Assembly (NCBI GenBank): GCA_031269415.1 | Contig: JAISZF010000197.1 | Location: forward strand, 1-11,375 | Direction: 5' to 3' | DNA from: Clostridiales bacterium | GTDB lineage: Bacteria > Bacillota > Clostridia > Lachnospirales > WQUN01 | Length of the DNA: 11,375 nucleotides | In this document: positions 1-6,546 of the stretch, in pieces | How positions within the stretch are numbered: the first letter of the stretch is position 1 | Layout of the letters: every line of letters begins with the position of its first letter | Notes under the pieces: generated by a model | What the model saw: the letters and a program-made list of their open reading frames with translations, nothing else | Told to the model about the DNA's origin: nothing | Database searches by the model: none | Translations under genes and position numbers: made by a program

Positions 1-200
1 AGGCATTCCAGTACGGCGCGCCGCCGCACGCCGGAATGGCCCCCGGAATCGATCGCATGCTGATGCTGTTGACCGGCGCGGAGAATCTCCGCGAAGTAAT
101 AGCGTTCCCGATGAATAACAACGCTCAGGATATTATGATGGGCGCGCCCGGAATTGTCAGCGAACAGCAGTTGAGGGACGCGCATATAAAAATTCGGTAA
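1..200 (+). CDS. aspS: Aspartyl-tRNA synthetase, C-terminal fragment
   Basis: The last 65 codons of a class II aminoacyl-tRNA synthetase are readable from base 3 to the TAA at 198-200; the rest lies upstream of the window. The enzyme charges tRNA-Asp (or tRNA-Asp and tRNA-Asn in non-discriminating forms) with aspartate in the cytoplasm. The fragment contains the AspRS version of class II motif 3, reading APPHAGMAPGIDRMLMLL, whose arginine contacts ATP, followed by the family's C-terminal block REVIAFPMNNNAQDIMMGAP and QLRDAHIKI. The FPMN..AQD variant recalls alphaproteobacterial-like and some clostridial AspRS sequences, from memory. The product is confident; whether it is discriminating cannot be decided from this piece. 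No convincing terminator lies between the stop and the next promoter; the nearest is the hairpin at 257-289. Confidence 0.93.
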   Translation, partial: AFQYGAPPHAGMAPGIDRMLMLLTGAENLREVIAFPMNNNAQDIMMGAPGIVSEQQLRDAHIKIR

Positions 201-204
201 ACAC

Positions 205-233
205 TTGACATTAGTTCGCATAATATATATTAT
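205..233 (+). promoter_or_regulatory. Promoter of the amino acid ABC operon
   Basis: A perfect -35 TTGACA at 205-210 is separated by 17 bp from a -10 TATTAT at 228-233 (five of six consensus bases), in an AT-rich stretch directly after the aspS stop. Transcription would start near 240. This puts the terminator-like hairpin at 257-289 inside the leader of the importer mRNA. Called by consensus match only. Confidence 0.75.
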
Positions 234-246
234 ATTAGTATATTTT

Positions 247-289
247 GTGCGATGACGCACTCTGCCAATGGGTGGTGTGCTTTTTTTTT
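247..289 (+). terminator. Terminator/attenuator hairpin in the importer leader
   Basis: Bases 257-266 pair with 271-280 (GCAC, a T-T mismatch, then CTGCC with two G-U pairs) around the loop AATG, followed directly by nine T residues at 281-289: an intrinsic terminator. A second hairpin, GTGCG (247-251) with CGCAC (256-260) around ATGA, uses the same GCAC bases as the terminator's left arm, so the two cannot form together. The T tract ends only 22 bp before the ATG at 311, leaving no room for a promoter between them. It may be an attenuator, or simply the aspS terminator with partial read-through. Confidence 0.65.
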
Positions 290-310
290 ATCAATAAGGG
301 GGCGGGCAAC

Positions 311-1036
311 ATGATTAAACTGGCGGATGTTGAAAAATACTTTGGCAGCCTGCATGTACTGAAAAACATAAACCTTACCGTCGCCGAAGGTGAAAAGCTT
401 GTTATAATCGGCCCCTCCGGCTCCGGAAAGAGTACCTTGATCCGCTGTATCAACGCCTTGGAGGAGCCAAACAGCGGACAGGTTATGCTGAATAACGAGC
501 TTCTTAACAAACAGAACAAAACACGATTGGTGCGAGTAAATTGCGCTATGGTCTTTCAACAGTTTAACCTCTACCCCCATATGACCGTACTTAAGAATAT
601 CACTCTGGCACCGATAAAGCTTCAAAAAAAATCGCGGGAGGAAGCGCGGGTTCTGGCGTATAAATATCTGGATCTGGTAGGTCTGAGGGAGAAGGCCAAC
701 GCCTACCCCTCGACATTATCCGGCGGGCAGCAGCAGCGTATCGCCATAGCCAGGGCCTTAGCCACGCAGCAGAAGATCCTTCTGTTCGACGAACCAACTT
801 CAGCGCTCGATCCGGAAATGGTTCAGGAGGTGCTGGATGTCATGATAAAGCTGTCTTCAGAAAAAAATACCACGATGGTCGTCGTTACACATGAGATGGG
901 GTTTGCCCGTCAGGTGGCGGATCGCGTAATCTTTATGGACGACGGCGCGTTCGTGGAACAGGGAGAGCCCGACGCGCTGTTCGATAACCCCCAAAACGAG
1001 CGTACCAAAAGCTTTCTAAGCAAGATCTTGAGATAA
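311..1036 (+). CDS. glnQ: Polar amino acid ABC transporter, ATPase subunit (GlnQ-like)
   Basis: This 241-residue protein is the cytoplasmic ATPase that powers import by the binding protein and permeases encoded next to it. All ABC signatures are present: Walker A GPSGSGKST (34-42), Q-loop in VFQQFNLYPH (82-90), signature LSGGQQQR (136-143), Walker B ILLFDEPTSALDPE (156-169) and switch histidine in VVTHEMG (His194). The length and the FNLYPHMTV segment fit the GlnQ/HisP subfamily for polar amino acids. The ATG at 311 is chosen because a GGGGG ribosome binding site lies 8 bases upstream and family members begin at this point. The frame stays open further upstream, but that extension would translate the leader hairpin. 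It is the first gene of an operon ordered as B. subtilis glnQHMP. The substrate, glutamine or glutamate, is inferred. Confidence 0.93.
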   Translation: MIKLADVEKYFGSLHVLKNINLTVAEGEKLVIIGPSGSGKSTLIRCINALEEPNSGQVMLNNELLNKQNKTRLVRVNCAMVFQQFNLYPHMTVLKNITLAPIKLQKKSREEARVLAYKYLDLVGLREKANAYPSTLSGGQQQRIAIARALATQQKILLFDEPTSALDPEMVQEVLDVMIKLSSEKNTTMVVVTHEMGFARQVADRVIFMDDGAFVEQGEPDALFDNPQNERTKSFLSKILR

Positions 1037-1049
1037 TACATACGTTTAA

Positions 1050-1068
1050 AACGGGCGGCGCGCCCGTT
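1050..1068 (+). promoter_or_regulatory. Hairpin between ATPase and binding-protein genes
   Basis: A perfect 8-bp inverted repeat, AACGGGCG (1050-1057) with CGCCCGTT (1061-1068), has a 3-base loop and no T tract after it, so it is not an intrinsic terminator. In binding-protein operons such intercistronic hairpins often stabilise one part of the message and raise the binding-protein level; that role here is inference. The next ribosome binding site, AGGAGG at 1091-1096, is the strongest in the operon, which fits high binding-protein output. Confidence 0.5.
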
Positions 1069-1101
1069 GAAATATCCCTATGGGGAAAACAGGAGGTTTT
1101 T

Positions 1102-1878
1102 ATGAGAAAATTGTTAGCCGTACTATGCGCCGCGGCTATGTTGACGGCAGTTTCCGGCTGCGCCGGATCATCATCCGTAACCGCCGCGAGCATCAAAAAC
1201 GCGGGCGTCCTTAAAGTTGGGGTAAAGGAAGACGTACCCGGCTTCGGACTGCTAAACAAAGACACAAATCAATACGAGGGGCTGGAAATCGAACTGGCGA
1301 AGCTTATCGCGAAGGAATTCACCGGAGACGACACAAAGGTTGAGTTTACCCCGGTTACCGCTAAAACCAGAGGCCCGCTTCTGGACAACGGCGATATCAA
1401 CATGGTAATCGCGACGTTCACGATTACCGAGGATCGGAAACTTACATATAATTTCTCGACGCCGTACTATCAGGACGCGGTAGGCATGCTGGTCAAAAAG
1501 GACGCCGGGATTAACAGCTTGGCGGATCTGGGTGGCAAAACAATCGGCGTGGCGCAGTCGGCGACTTCCAAAGACGCCATACAGGCCGCAGCTGACGAGG
1601 CCGGCGTCAGTATATCGTTCTCTGAATTCGCCTCATACCCCGAGATTAAAGCCGCGCTGGATTCGGGCCGCGTGGATGTATTTTCCGTCGACGGCTCCAT
1701 ACTGGGCGGTTATGTGGACGATACCTCCGTTATACTGCCTGATCGCTTTTCCCCGCAGGATTACGGCGTCGCCACTAAACTGGACAATAAAGACCTCGCC
1801 CAAACAGTGGACGACTTAATCAATAAATGGCTGAACGACGGTACTATCGCCGGTCTTGTAAGTAAGTACAATCTATAG
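1102..1878 (+). CDS. glnH: Polar amino acid ABC transporter, substrate-binding lipoprotein
   Basis: A 258-residue family 3 extracellular solute-binding protein (SBP_bac_3). The N-terminus is a lipoprotein signal peptide, MRKLL plus a hydrophobic stretch and lipobox VSGC, so Cys20 would be lipidated and the mature protein tethered outside the membrane. A short Ser/Ala-rich tether precedes the two-lobed domain from about residue 31. Visible family blocks are VLKVGVKEDVPGFG (36-49), YEGLEIELAK (58-67), TAKTR (86-90), whose Arg90 should hold the substrate carboxylate, SATSK in the second lobe, and VDVFSVDG, whose Asp197 should hold the amino group. These residues mark an amino acid ligand. Glutamine or glutamate is the best guess from operon order and the glutamine synthetase next door, but aspartate or asparagine cannot be excluded. 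The start follows AGGAGG at 1091-1096 with good spacing. Confidence 0.9.
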   Translation: MRKLLAVLCAAAMLTAVSGCAGSSSVTAASIKNAGVLKVGVKEDVPGFGLLNKDTNQYEGLEIELAKLIAKEFTGDDTKVEFTPVTAKTRGPLLDNGDINMVIATFTITEDRKLTYNFSTPYYQDAVGMLVKKDAGINSLADLGGKTIGVAQSATSKDAIQAAADEAGVSISFSEFASYPEIKAALDSGRVDVFSVDGSILGGYVDDTSVILPDRFSPQDYGVATKLDNKDLAQTVDDLINKWLNDGTIAGLVSKYNL

Positions 1879-1889
1879 GGGGGAATAGC

Positions 1890-2603
1890 ATGAGCAACGG
1901 CCCTTTCGCCCTGTGGCGCTGGGCGCGCCTGTTTAATGACCGAGGCGTTTTCGCGGAAGGGCTGTTAACGACGTTGCTGGTTTCGGCGCTGGCTTTATCT
2001 ATGGCGCTTATTATCGGCGTGGTTCTCGGGCTTTGCTCGACCTCGCGCAATAGGATCTTAAAGACCGTCGCCCGCGTTTATGTGGAATTTTTTCAGAACA
2101 CGCCCTTGGTTATACAGGTATTCTTCATCTACAACGCGCTGCCGATGATCGGCGTACGGTGGGATGTATTTACTATCGGCGCGGTAGGCGTCGGCGTTTA
2201 CCATGGGGCTTATGTGGCCGAGGTCGTCCGGGCGGGTATTCACTCCATACCGCCCGGCCAGTCCGAGGCCTCTCGAGCACAGGGTTTCACTCATTTACAG
2301 ACCATGTGGTACGTTGTTTTACCGCAAACCATACAGATTATTCTGCCTCCGCTGACCAATCAGGCGGTAAACCTGATCAAAAACACCTCGGTTCTCGCGA
2401 TTATAGCGGGCGGCGATCTGATGTACCGCGCGGATTCGTGGGCGTCAAACGGGGCTTTGAGTTACGCGCCCGCGTACATAGTAACAGGCTTATTATATTT
2501 TATTCTCTGTTTCCCTCTGGCGACGTGGGCAAGGCGATATGAGGAAAGGCTTAAAAGCAGGGATATTATTCATGAACCGTTGGAAGAGGTGGTAGAATGC
2601 TGA
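1890..2603 (+). CDS. glnM: Polar amino acid ABC transporter, first permease subunit
   Basis: A 237-residue inner-membrane permease of the HisM/GlnP type, which forms the channel with the permease encoded next. Hydrophobic segments include GLLTTLLVSALALSMALIIG near residues 25-45 and a C-terminal segment around YIVTGLLYFILCFPLA. The family entrance motif VEFFQNTPLVIQVFFIY is present. So is the cytoplasmic EAA loop, EASRAQGFTHLQTMWYVVLP, with the conserved glycine that contacts the ATPase. The gene starts 11 bases after the binding-protein stop; its G-rich ribosome binding site (GGGGGG, 1878-1883) begins with the last base of that stop codon. The 3' end overlaps the next gene by seven bases, so the two are probably translationally coupled. 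The gene name follows the B. subtilis operon order and is not proven. Confidence 0.88.
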   Translation: MSNGPFALWRWARLFNDRGVFAEGLLTTLLVSALALSMALIIGVVLGLCSTSRNRILKTVARVYVEFFQNTPLVIQVFFIYNALPMIGVRWDVFTIGAVGVGVYHGAYVAEVVRAGIHSIPPGQSEASRAQGFTHLQTMWYVVLPQTIQIILPPLTNQAVNLIKNTSVLAIIAGGDLMYRADSWASNGALSYAPAYIVTGLLYFILCFPLATWARRYEERLKSRDIIHEPLEEVVEC

Positions 2604-3274
2604 GTCAGGTAATAGCCGACGTATTCACCCCTGCGAATATTCAGTATTTGATTATCGGTCTGATTATCACTCTGGGAATCGCTGTCTGCACGGTTTTACT
2701 CAGCGTATTGATAGGAAGCGTACTCGCTATATGCCGGAATTACGAAAAAATAATCCTCGGCAAGATAGCGGGCGTATATATTGAGATCTTTCGCAACACG
2801 CCCCTGCTCCTCTGGATCTTGGTCTGTGTGTTTACCATACGCGGGGGAAACCCGTTGCTGCGCGGTTCTTTGGCGCTGGTACTGTATACGAGTTCAGTTA
2901 TAGCCGAGATAGTAAGGGGCGGTCTGAACGCGATACCCAAGGGTCAGTTCGAGGCGGCCAACTCCCAAGGGTTCCGTTTCCATCAAACCATCTTCTATAT
3001 TGTGCTGCCGCAGTGCTTTCATAAAATTGTGCCCTCGTTAATGAGCCAAATCGTTACCACTATTAAGGATACCTCATTTTTATCTCAATTCGCCATAATG
3101 GAATTCTTCTACCGTTCGAGGATTATTATGAGCAGCCTGTCGCAGAGCGTTACGGTTACTTCACTGCATGTTTTCGTGATCTTTCTGTTCGTGGCGCTGG
3201 TTTATTTCGTTATTAATTTTACCCTCTCTTCCTTTGTACACGGAATGCAGAAAAAAGCACTTACATCATATTGA
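2597..3274 (+). CDS. glnP: Polar amino acid ABC transporter, second permease subunit
   Basis: A 225-residue permease of the same family as its upstream neighbour and probably its heterodimer partner. Visible features are an N-terminal hydrophobic segment (about residues 15-42), the motif VYIEIFRNTPLLLWILV, the EAA loop EAANSQGFRFHQTIFYIVLP with its conserved glycine, and a last membrane segment VFVIFLFVALVYFVINF. A GAGGT ribosome binding site at 2586-2590 lies inside the preceding gene, six bases before the ATG. It closes the importer operon. The stop codon overlaps the -35 element of the glutamine synthetase promoter (TTGACT, where TGA is the stop), so the two transcription units abut without a gap. 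Confidence 0.88.
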   Translation: MLSQVIADVFTPANIQYLIIGLIITLGIAVCTVLLSVLIGSVLAICRNYEKIILGKIAGVYIEIFRNTPLLLWILVCVFTIRGGNPLLRGSLALVLYTSSVIAEIVRGGLNAIPKGQFEAANSQGFRFHQTIFYIVLPQCFHKIVPSLMSQIVTTIKDTSFLSQFAIMEFFYRSRIIMSSLSQSVTVTSLHVFVIFLFVALVYFVINFTLSSFVHGMQKKALTSY

Positions 3275-3298
3275 CTTTAAGCGCGGATATGATATACT
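3271..3298 (+). promoter_or_regulatory. Promoter of the type III glutamine synthetase gene
   Basis: A -35 TTGACT (3271-3276) and an extended -10 TGATATACT (3290-3298, hexamer 3293-3298) are 16 bp apart. The -35 includes the stop codon of the upstream permease gene. Transcription would begin near 3305, just ahead of the hairpin at 3313-3344. No alternative promoter is visible between that hairpin and the ATG. Confidence 0.65.
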
Positions 3299-3312
3299 GA
3301 TATTACGGTAAA

Positions 3313-3344
3313 GGCGCTGTGGACTATGTTCGCGGCGTTTTTTT
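3313..3344 (+). terminator. Terminator/attenuator hairpin before glutamine synthetase
   Basis: CGCTGTG (3315-3321) pairs with CGCGGCG (3331-3337), including two G-U pairs, around a 9-base loop. Flanking G-U and A-T pairs can extend the stem, and seven T residues follow (3338-3344). It ends 37 bp before the synthetase ATG. It may terminate the importer transcript, attenuate the synthetase transcript that starts near 3305, or do both. Unlike the hairpin at 257-289, I found no competing upstream pairing partner. Confidence 0.6.
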
Positions 3345-3381
3345 CTTGGATTGAAACTATTAACTAACAGGAGGTATCGGG

Positions 3382-5463
3382 ATGAAGAGCATTCCGGAAA
3401 TCTATGGAAGCTTGGTCTTTAATGACTCTGTAATGCAGGCCAGGCTTCCCAAAGACACTTATAAAGCGCTGCGCAAGACCATATCTGAAGGCACGCATTT
3501 AGAACTTGATGTGGCGAATGTCGTCGCAAGCGCCATGAAGGAATGGGCGATAGAACTCGGCGCCACTCATTTTACCCATTGGTTCCAGCCGATGACGGGC
3601 GTAACCGCCGAAAAACATGATAGTTTCATATCCCCTGCGGGCGACAGGGTCATAATGGAATTCTCAGGCAAGGAATTGGTGCGCGGCGAGCCCGACGCCT
3701 CCAGCTTCCCGTCCGGCGGGCTTCGCGCCACGTTTGAGGCCCGCGGGTATACCGCCTGGGATCCCACTTCGTATGCCTTTATAAAAGACAGCTCCCTCTG
3801 TATCCCCACGGCGTTCTGCTCGTACGGCGGCCAGGCTCTGGATAAAAAGACGCCGCTGCTGCGTTCAATGGACGCTTTAAGCGCCCAGGCGCTGCGTATT
3901 CTGCGTTTATTCGGCGACACCGAGTCTAAACGCGTTATAACCACAGTAGGACCCGAACAGGAGTACTTTCTGATAGATAAGGAGATGTTCCTTAAAAGGC
4001 CGGATCTGATCTATACAGGCCGCACCTTGATCGGTTCCAGGCCCTCCAAGGGGCAGGAACTGGAGGATCACTATTTTGTTACCATCAAGCCCAGGGTTTC
4101 GGCTTTTATGAAAGAATTGGACGAAGAACTCTGGAAACTGGGCATACCGGCCAAAACAAAGCATAACGAGGTCGCGCCGGCGCAGCATGAGATGGCGCCT
4201 ATCTTCGAGACTACCAATGTGGGCACGGATCATAACCAGTTGGCGATGGAACTGATGAAGACTATAGCCGGTAAGCACGGCCTGGCTTGCCTGCTTCACG
4301 AAAAGCCCTTCGCCGGCGTCAACGGGAGCGGCAAGCACAACAACTGGTCGCTGGCTACGGACACAGGCGTTAACCTGTTGGATCCCACTGATAACCCGGA
4401 CGAGCGTTTTCTGCTCTTCCTGACCGCTGTTATAAAGGCAGTGGATGAGTATCAGGATCTTCTGCGCGTATCCGTCGCGAGCGCGGGCAATGATCACCGC
4501 TTGGGCGCGAATGAAGCCCCGCCCGCCATCGTTTCGGTATTCCTGGGCGACGATCTGACCGAAATACTGGATTCCATCAAGAACGGCGTTGTGTTCCACA
4601 GCCGCGGGAAGACGCAGATGGGGATAGGCGCGAAAGTGCTGCCGCACTTTCCCAAGGATACCACGGATCGCAACCGTACGTCTCCGTTCGCGTTTACCGG
4701 CAATAAATTTGAGTTCCGTATGGTAGGCTCATCATTTTCTATCGCCGGACCTAACTTTATTCTCAATACCATAGTCGCGGAGGCTTTATCGCAATTCGCG
4801 GATCGACTGGAGCAAGCCGCTGATTTCCACGCGGAACTCTCCGCGCTTATCAAGGAGAACGTAATTGCTCATGACCGCATTGTGTACAACGGTAACAACT
4901 ACTCGGAGGATTGGGTTATTGAGGCGGATAAGCGCGGGCTTTCCAACCTGAAGACCACTATCGAAACGCTTCCCGCGTTTATTGAGCCCGGGAATATAGA
5001 GGTTTTCACCAAGCACAACGTACTAGCCGAAGAAGAGATACGCTCGCGTTATGAGATACTGCTGGACAACTACAGCAAAACCATCCATATTGAGGCCCTG
5101 ACCATTCTGGATATGGTTAAGCAGGAGGTTATTCCGGCTATCTTCGCGTATGAGTCTGAATTGATCAATTTGATTGAAAAGAAAAAAGCGGGCGGTTATC
5201 CCGTCTCTCCGGAAGACATCCTTTTGGGCAAGATCTCCGAGCTGGCAGGCTGTTTGTATAAAAAGCTTGAGGCTCTGGATAACAGTCTGCTGGAAGCGAA
5301 GGGCGGGGAAGACAGCCTGGCGCTCGCGAGCTTCTACAGATATACCGTGTTCAGCCTCATGAGCGAACTGCGGGCAGTTGTGGACGAACTGGAGCAGCTT
5401 GTCGCGAAGAAGTACTGGCCGTATCCGTCGTATGGTGATATGCTGTTTTCTGTGGTGAATTAA
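3382..5463 (+). CDS. glnN: Glutamine synthetase, type III
   Basis: A 693-residue glutamine synthetase of the large GSIII class (usually about 700 residues; types I and II are about 350-470). It makes glutamine from glutamate, ammonia and ATP in the cytoplasm; the family forms dodecamers. Diagnostic blocks are GPEQEYFLI (190-198) with metal-binding glutamates, NEVAPAQHEMAPIFE (262-276), AGVNGSGKHNNWS (311-323), NRTSPFAFTGNKFEFRMVGS (431-450) and the GSIII C-terminal signature PYPSYGDMLF. All motifs are intact, with no frameshift. The ATG follows AGGAGG at 3369-3374. Placement directly behind a glutamine/glutamate-type importer fits nitrogen control, but no regulator gene (GlnR, PII or ANTAR) is in the window. 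The symbol glnN is used for GSIII in some species; many annotations use glnA. Confidence 0.96.
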   Translation: MKSIPEIYGSLVFNDSVMQARLPKDTYKALRKTISEGTHLELDVANVVASAMKEWAIELGATHFTHWFQPMTGVTAEKHDSFISPAGDRVIMEFSGKELVRGEPDASSFPSGGLRATFEARGYTAWDPTSYAFIKDSSLCIPTAFCSYGGQALDKKTPLLRSMDALSAQALRILRLFGDTESKRVITTVGPEQEYFLIDKEMFLKRPDLIYTGRTLIGSRPSKGQELEDHYFVTIKPRVSAFMKELDEELWKLGIPAKTKHNEVAPAQHEMAPIFETTNVGTDHNQLAMELMKTIAGKHGLACLLHEKPFAGVNGSGKHNNWSLATDTGVNLLDPTDNPDERFLLFLTAVIKAVDEYQDLLRVSVASAGNDHRLGANEAPPAIVSVFLGDDLTEILDSIKNGVVFHSRGKTQMGIGAKVLPHFPKDTTDRNRTSPFAFTGNKFEFRMVGSSFSIAGPNFILNTIVAEALSQFADRLEQAADFHAELSALIKENVIAHDRIVYNGNNYSEDWVIEADKRGLSNLKTTIETLPAFIEPGNIEVFTKHNVLAEEEIRSRYEILLDNYSKTIHIEALTILDMVKQEVIPAIFAYESELINLIEKKKAGGYPVSPEDILLGKISELAGCLYKKLEALDNSLLEAKGGEDSLALASFYRYTVFSLMSELRAVVDELEQLVAKKYWPYPSYGDMLFSVVN

Positions 5464-5472
5464 ATAGATTCT

Positions 5473-5551
5473 GAATAAGACAGTGAATGCCCGGCGACGC
5501 GGCGGCTAACCTGCAGCCGCGTCGCCGGGCATCATGTATTCTGTCTTGTTC
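5473..5551. repeat. Long two-part inverted repeat between convergent genes
   Basis: A perfect 17-bp stem, 5487-5503 with 5516-5532 (arm ATGCCCGGCGACGCGGC), encloses a 12-base loop. An outer 11-bp stem, 5473-5483 with 5541-5551 (one G-T pair), is separated from it by an asymmetric internal loop of 3 and 8 bases. The structure follows the glutamine synthetase stop by 10 bases and lies at the 3' end of the opposing operon, so it may block transcription from both sides. It lacks a proper T tract on either strand (only TTTT at 5555-5558), so it is not a classic intrinsic terminator. It could also be one copy of a dispersed palindromic repeat. Confidence 0.7.
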
Positions 5552-5625
5552 ACGTTTTCAGGAGTTAGTTGATTTTCCAATTTTACCACAAGGTCGTCAA
5601 TGCTTTTGTGAATATCAATCACCAT
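5506..5625 (-). CDS. Possible small protein, 39 residues, unknown
   Basis: A short open frame of 39 codons begins at ATG 5623-5625, eight bases after a GGGGAG ribosome binding site (5634-5639). It starts 32 bases beyond the stop of the upstream lipoprotein gene, so it could be the last cistron of that operon. The peptide begins MVIDIHKSIDDLVVKLENQL, a likely amphipathic acidic helix, and ends in PGDAAAG. It has no signal peptide or membrane segment. The last codons and the TAG lie within the large hairpin (right arm and loop), so the 3' end may be incidental to that repeat. I do not recognise it. Start, ribosome binding site and spacing favour a real gene, but at this length chance is possible. 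Confidence 0.42.
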   Translation of the reverse strand: MVIDIHKSIDDLVVKLENQLTPENVNKTEYMMPGDAAAG

Positions 5626-5657
5626 ATATTCATCTCCCCGTTAGTTCAATTGAGTAT

Positions 5658-6533
5658 TCAAGCGTTAAGGTTATAATAACTTATATCCGTAACCACGCCG
5701 CCTTCGATGATAACGCGCAGTTCCGCCCCGCCCGCGGTATAGATGTATGCGGCGGCGGGGTTGCTGTAGTCCTCGCCGTATATGGCTACCATGTCGTCGT
5801 ATGCCATGCCTAATCCAAGGCCCTCCTTGGTCTGAACTCCGCCTGTTATGACGACAGACAGCACAAGATCCTTACCGCCCGCCGGATATGTATAAATTTC
5901 AAAACCGTTATATATGAGCGTTTTGTCGATACCATCAAAGGCGCAGCTTGGAACTTCAAAAAGACTGCCGGGTTCTCCCAGCGCCGAGATGATATCGTTC
6001 GCGTCCGCGCCCATTGAGATATTGACGCCATTGTAACCAAAGGCGAATGCCCCTGGCTTCTGACCGACCGTTTTAACGGGTTCGGGTGTCGCTGTGGGAA
6101 CGGGGTCAGCCGTAGGCTCGGAAGGCACAGGCGTCGCTGTAGGTTCCGGCACGTCCGTTGGATCAGGTGCGGTTGTTGGCTCCGGGGTGTTTGTGGGTTG
6201 AGGCGTAACCGTAGGCTCCGGCGTCGCTGTGGGTTCCGGTGTGTTAGTAGGCGCAGCCGTAGGCTCGGGAGTGTTCGTAGGTTCGGGCGTCGCCGTCATC
6301 GTGGGCTTTGGTGTCACTGTAGGCGTGGGAATAGCGGTCGGAGTCGGCTCCGGTGTGTTTGTTAGCGTTGGAGTATTCGTGATGATTGTTTCAGGCTCCG
6401 GCGCGGATGTTTCCTCCGCCTCCGGTTGACTGGAATTTACGCCCGCCGCCAGTGTATTGGAGCCCGCGCACGCGCCGAGCGGCATAAAAATACATAAGGC
6501 GGTTACTACTAGCGATAATCGATTAATTAACAA
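5658..6533 (-). CDS. Lipoprotein with TPEPT linker and duplicated C-terminal domain
   Basis: A 291-residue predicted lipoprotein: N-terminal signal with lipobox LGAC (Cys22), a low-complexity Pro/Thr/Glu linker from about 44 to 155 built of TPEPT, TNTPEP and similar units, and a C-terminal domain (160-291). That domain reads as two similar halves, GVNISMGADANDIISALGEP and GLGLGMAYDDMVAIYGEDY, each followed by beta-strand-like segments, recalling the beta-alpha-beta plan of BLIP or SmpA/BamE-like modules. I recall similar uncharacterised domains in clostridial surface proteins, but the function is unknown. The start is TTG (6531-6533) with GAGGAG eight bases upstream (6542-6547). It lies 13 bases after the SGNH gene and is the third gene of the operon. 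The linker would hold the domain away from the membrane, in or beyond the wall. Confidence 0.82.
   Translation of the reverse strand: MLINRLSLVVTALCIFMPLGACAGSNTLAAGVNSSQPEAEETSAPEPETIITNTPTLTNTPEPTPTAIPTPTVTPKPTMTATPEPTNTPEPTAAPTNTPEPTATPEPTVTPQPTNTPEPTTAPDPTDVPEPTATPVPSEPTADPVPTATPEPVKTVGQKPGAFAFGYNGVNISMGADANDIISALGEPGSLFEVPSCAFDGIDKTLIYNGFEIYTYPAGGKDLVLSVVITGGVQTKEGLGLGMAYDDMVAIYGEDYSNPAAAYIYTAGGAELRVIIEGGVVTDISYYNLNA
6069..6404 (-). repeat. Degenerate repeats coding the TPEPT linker
   Basis: In-frame short repeats encode about 110 residues of Pro/Thr/Glu/Ala linker with a period near 4-8 residues, for example TNTPEPT and TATPEPT. The opposite strand is an open Gly/Val-rich frame only because of this repeat and is not a gene. 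Slippage could change the linker length between strains. Confidence 0.75.
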
Positions 6534-6546
6534 GAATTTTTCTCCT

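Noticed and set aside
247..289. ANTAR-type dual-hexaloop antitermination target, T-box or known glutamine riboswitch in the nitrogen leaders.
   Set aside because: The loops are not hexamers with A1 and G4, the leaders are under 100 bases, and no T-box or glutamine aptamer features are visible.
245..310. An in-frame N-terminal extension of the ATPase gene starting at a non-ATG codon near 245.
   Set aside because: It would translate the terminator hairpin and T tract; the ATG at 311 has a good ribosome binding site and matches the family's usual N-terminus.
3907..4647. A 246-codon open frame on the minus strand inside the glutamine synthetase gene.
   Set aside because: It lies fully inside a gene with every GSIII motif and has no recognisable domain or ribosome binding site; a shadow of biased codon use.
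5487..5813. A + strand open frame of 108 codons starting in the large hairpin.
   Set aside because: It runs antisense into the conserved C-terminal domain of the lipoprotein gene and resembles nothing; its start lies inside a palindromic stem.
6229..6429. Gly/Val-rich + strand frame.
   Set aside because: It is the antisense of the TPEPT linker repeats and is open only because of that repeat.
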